Shown: piece after piece, positions 6,195 through 7,441 of the stretch
Layout of the letters: every line of letters begins with the position of its first letter
How positions within the stretch are numbered: the stretch's first letter is position 1
Source of the DNA: an uncultured Bacteroidota bacterium
GTDB taxonomy: Bacteria; Bacteroidota; Bacteroidia; Chitinophagales; Chitinophagaceae
Assembly (NCBI GenBank): GCA_946479055.1
Contig: CAMLEX010000232.1
Location: 1 to 7,441 of the forward strand
Length of the DNA: 7,441 nt
Direction of reading: 5' to 3'
Notes under the pieces: model-generated
Told to the model about the DNA's origin: nothing
Seen by the model: only the letters and a program-made list of their open reading frames with translations
Database searches by the model: none
Translations under genes and position numbers: made by a program

Positions 6195-6242
6195 GTAACC
6201 CTGTAGCAGCTCAAAAAAAAAAGTTTAAAAAGCTGGGTTACC
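6195..6242. promoter_or_regulatory. Inverted GTAACCC boxes, candidate bidirectional ECF promoter
   Basis: GTAACCC at 6195-6201 and its inverse GGGTTAC at 6235-6241 face each other across 33 AT-rich bases, including ten A's at 6213-6222. GTAAC resembles the AAC-containing -35 boxes of ECF sigma factors. The left box reads toward the lipoprotein gene and the right box toward the sigma operon, so both -10 regions would fall in the A/T spacer. AGCT also occurs at 6208-6211 and 6231-6234. A repressor operator is an alternative. Confidence 0.45.
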
Positions 6243-6265
6243 TTTTTCCTGTTTGAGTATAAAGA

Positions 6266-6279
6266 ATGAAATATTTCAT
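6266..6279. promoter_or_regulatory. 14-bp perfect palindrome upstream of the lipoprotein gene
   Basis: ATGAAATATTTCAT is its own reverse complement and lies 24 bases before the lipoprotein ATG. It could be a dimeric regulator site or a weak leader hairpin. AT-rich sequence makes chance occurrence possible. Confidence 0.35.
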
Positions 6280-6303
6280 AAAATAAAATTTAAAAAAATC
6301 ACA

Positions 6304-6516
6304 ATGAAAAAGCTTTTTATCGTGTTAGCAGTAGCTAGCCTTGGTTTTGTAGCATGTAACAACGAAAGCAAAACTGAAGAAACAACTGATAGCCTGACTA
6401 ATGTTGTAGATTCTACAGCTACTGCAGCTCAAGATACAGTTAAGGCAATTGGTGACAGCGCAGTAAATAAGATTGATTCTGTAGCAAAAGCAGCAACAGA
6501 TTCTATCAAAAAATAA
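6304..6516 (+). CDS. Small lipoprotein with regular Asp-Ser/Thr repeat
   Basis: The 70-residue protein begins with a lipoprotein signal, MKKLFIVLAVASLGFVAC, with C18 as the lipidated cysteine, so it should be anchored in the envelope. The mature part is low-complexity, rich in Ala, Thr, Ser and Asp, and has no aromatic residues. Asp-Ser or Asp-Thr pairs occur at residues 29, 36, 44, 51, 58 and 66, a spacing of 7, 8, 7, 7 and 8, which suggests one long amphipathic helix; it ends in lysines. I know no function for it. It is divergent from the sigma/protease operon and shares the intergenic region with the inverted GTAACCC boxes, so control by that sigma factor is plausible. The ATG at 6304 starts the signal peptide; a TTG at 6253 is in frame but would put 17 charged residues before it. 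It ends 31 bases before a strong terminator. Confidence 0.88.
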   Translation: MKKLFIVLAVASLGFVACNNESKTEETTDSLTNVVDSTATAAQDTVKAIGDSAVNKIDSVAKAATDSIKK

Positions 6517-6547
6517 TAATTCCTTACGGCAAGCAAATCGTTAGGTG

Positions 6548-6579
6548 GCCGTTCCGATCTATCGGAACGGCTTTTTTTT
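6548..6579 (+). terminator. Intrinsic terminator of the lipoprotein gene
   Basis: GCCGTTCCGA (6548-6557) pairs perfectly with TCGGAACGGC (6562-6571) around TCTA, followed by eight T's. This is a textbook rho-independent terminator and isolates the lipoprotein gene from the helicase downstream. Confidence 0.95.
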
Positions 6580-6708
6580 ATCACGGATACAGGATTTAAA
6601 GATTTCACAGATCGGTGACGTGGCAACATAATCTGCTACAACTGGGTTGAAAATATTTAACTTTGCGTCCCCATCCGTGAAATCATATAAAATCGTTTAA
6701 TCAGTGAT
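6580..6708. repeat. Inverted pair of repeat-like arms around the helicase promoter
   Basis: The left arm (6580-6612) runs from ATCACGGAT to GATTTCACAGAT. The right arm (6673-6708), read on the minus strand, runs from ATCACTGAT to GATTTCACGGAT, so most blocks match. I recall ATCCGTGAAATC-type sequences as dispersed repeats in Bacteroidota (recollection, not a search). The 60-base spacer holds the helicase -7 element, and the right arm includes the GTG start codon. No target-site duplication is seen. Confidence 0.6.
6658..6665 (+). promoter_or_regulatory. -7 promoter element of the DEAD-box helicase gene
   Basis: TAACTTTG is an exact match to TAnnTTTG, 38 bases before the GTG at 6704. The nearby TTG at 6647-6649 is too close to serve as a -33 element, so only the -7 half is supported. 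The leader would contain the right arm of the inverted repeat. Confidence 0.6.
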
Positions 6709-7441
6709 TACATTTGAATCGTTAGGCATAGAGGAAGGTTTATTACGTTCCATTAGTGCATTGGGTTTTACACAACCCACCCCCATACAAGAAAAGGCTA
6801 TTCCTGTTTTGTTACAAGGAACAAAGGACTTTATCGGTTTGGCCCAAACGGGTACCGGCAAAACGGCGGCCTTCGGTCTACCCCTTTTACAACTAATCAA
6901 TAAAGATGATCGTTTTCCCCAGGCATTGATCATTTGTCCAACCCGGGAATTATGTCTGCAGATCGCTAATGACCTTGCGAGCTTCAAAAAAAGTGCAGGT
7001 CATACTTCCGTTACAGCAGTATACGGCGGTACTTCTATTTCTATGCAGATCAGGGATCTGAAAAAAGGAACTCATATTGTAGTAGCCACACCCGGCCGTT
7101 TGATCGATCTGATAGAAAGAAAAGCGATCAATCTGGAGCAGATACATTATGTAGTGCTCGATGAAGCGGATGAGATGCTTAATATGGGCTTTAAAGAAGA
7201 CATTGAGTTTATCTTGAAAAATACTCCTAACCGTCAAAGTACCTGGCTTTTCAGCGCTACCATGCCGCCGGAAATAAGGCAGGTAAGCAAACGGTACATG
7301 AATAAGCCTTTTGAAATAACCATTGGTAAGGTTAATGAAGGCAATATCAATATTGATCACCAGTATTATGCTACACAACATCATAACAGGTATGAAGTAT
7401 TAAAACGCATTATTGATTTTAATCCTGGCATTTACGGTATT
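6704..7441 (+). CDS. DEAD-box ATP-dependent RNA helicase, C-terminus cut by window edge
   Basis: DEAD-box helicases use ATP to open short RNA duplexes in ribosome assembly, mRNA decay or cold adaptation. The 246 residues in the window cover the first RecA-like domain. The Q motif is at about 4-29 (FESLG to GFTQPTPIQ), motif I AQTGTGKT at 47-54, motif Ia PTREL at 79-83, a GG at 108-109, motif Ib TPGR at 129-132, motif II DEAD at 153-156, and motif III SAT at 184-186. The second RecA domain has only begun, so the C-terminal tail that separates subfamilies (RhlE, CsdA/DeaD, DbpA) is not visible and I give no symbol. The GTG at 6704 is the only start between the in-frame stop at 6698-6700 and the Q motif. 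The gene follows the lipoprotein terminator and has its own promoter element. Confidence 0.95.
   Translation, partial: MITFESLGIEEGLLRSISALGFTQPTPIQEKAIPVLLQGTKDFIGLAQTGTGKTAAFGLPLLQLINKDDRFPQALIICPTRELCLQIANDLASFKKSAGHTSVTAVYGGTSISMQIRDLKKGTHIVVATPGRLIDLIERKAINLEQIHYVVLDEADEMLNMGFKEDIEFILKNTPNRQSTWLFSATMPPEIRQVSKRYMNKPFEITIGKVNEGNINIDHQYYATQHHNRYEVLKRIIDFNPGIYGI

Noticed and set aside
6253..6303. TTG start for the lipoprotein
   Set aside because: It would place 17 mostly polar, charged residues before a normal lipoprotein signal, which must be at the N-terminus.
4482..6516. Defence or toxin-antitoxin system
   Set aside because: The sigma, protease and lipoprotein set has no nuclease, toxin or sensor domain typical of such systems; envelope-stress control explains it better.
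6697..7384. Minus-strand reading frames opposite the helicase
   Set aside because: They are antisense to a helicase with all expected motifs; they are shadows of its codon pattern.

Overview
The window looks like a chromosomal segment of a Bacteroidota bacterium, most likely from the Chitinophagaceae or a close relative. Three signs support this. Composition is moderately AT-rich. Several genes are preceded by matches to the Bacteroidota -7 promoter element TAnnTTTG, and classical Shine-Dalgarno sites are scarce. The proteins have typical Bacteroidota forms: the LipB core, the RluD core, and an ECF sigma factor paired with an anti-sigma-like protein. I see no phage, IS element, CRISPR array, tRNA or rRNA, and no gene-free stretch longer than 300 bases.

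Layout, left to right. (1) An RluD-type 23S rRNA pseudouridine synthase on the minus strand, cut by the left edge (1-709). (2) A divergent intergenic region with repeat-like modules and promoters (710-891). (3) lipB, octanoyltransferase, plus strand (892-1641), carrying a low-complexity insertion with ACTCACC heptamers. (4) A convergent gap holding a large imperfect purine/pyrimidine inverted repeat (about 1628-1758). (5) A secreted protein of unknown function, minus strand (1757-2488). (6) A PLP enzyme of the D-cysteine desulfhydrase / ACC deaminase family, minus strand (2561-3445). (7) A sugar nucleotidyltransferase, plus strand (3506-4402), ending at a strong hairpin terminator. (8) A two-gene minus-strand operon: an ECF sigma factor (5587-6162) translationally coupled to a membrane protein (4482-5606) that joins an anti-sigma-like N-terminus, one transmembrane helix, a coiled-coil stalk and an HtrA-like serine protease domain. 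(9) A divergent 70-residue lipoprotein with a regular Asp-Ser/Thr repeat (6304-6516) and its own terminator. (10) A DEAD-box RNA helicase, plus strand, cut by the right edge (6704-7441).

Most genes are housekeeping: rRNA modification, lipoylation, sulfur amino acid metabolism, sugar nucleotide synthesis and RNA remodelling. The part that may be a poorly described system is 4482-6516. There the anti-sigma-like domain and a serine protease, which in the sigma-E/RseA/DegS paradigm are separate proteins, are one polypeptide spanning the membrane. The intergenic region has inverted GTAACCC boxes that could serve as ECF -35 elements in both directions, and neither flanking gene has a TAnnTTTG element. 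My reading is an envelope-stress circuit that controls itself and a small lipoprotein; this is inference from architecture.

A second theme is that repeat-like sequences intrude into gene ends: possibly into the N-terminus of rluD, into the lipB coding region, across the stop codons of lipB and the secreted protein, and across the GTG start of the helicase.
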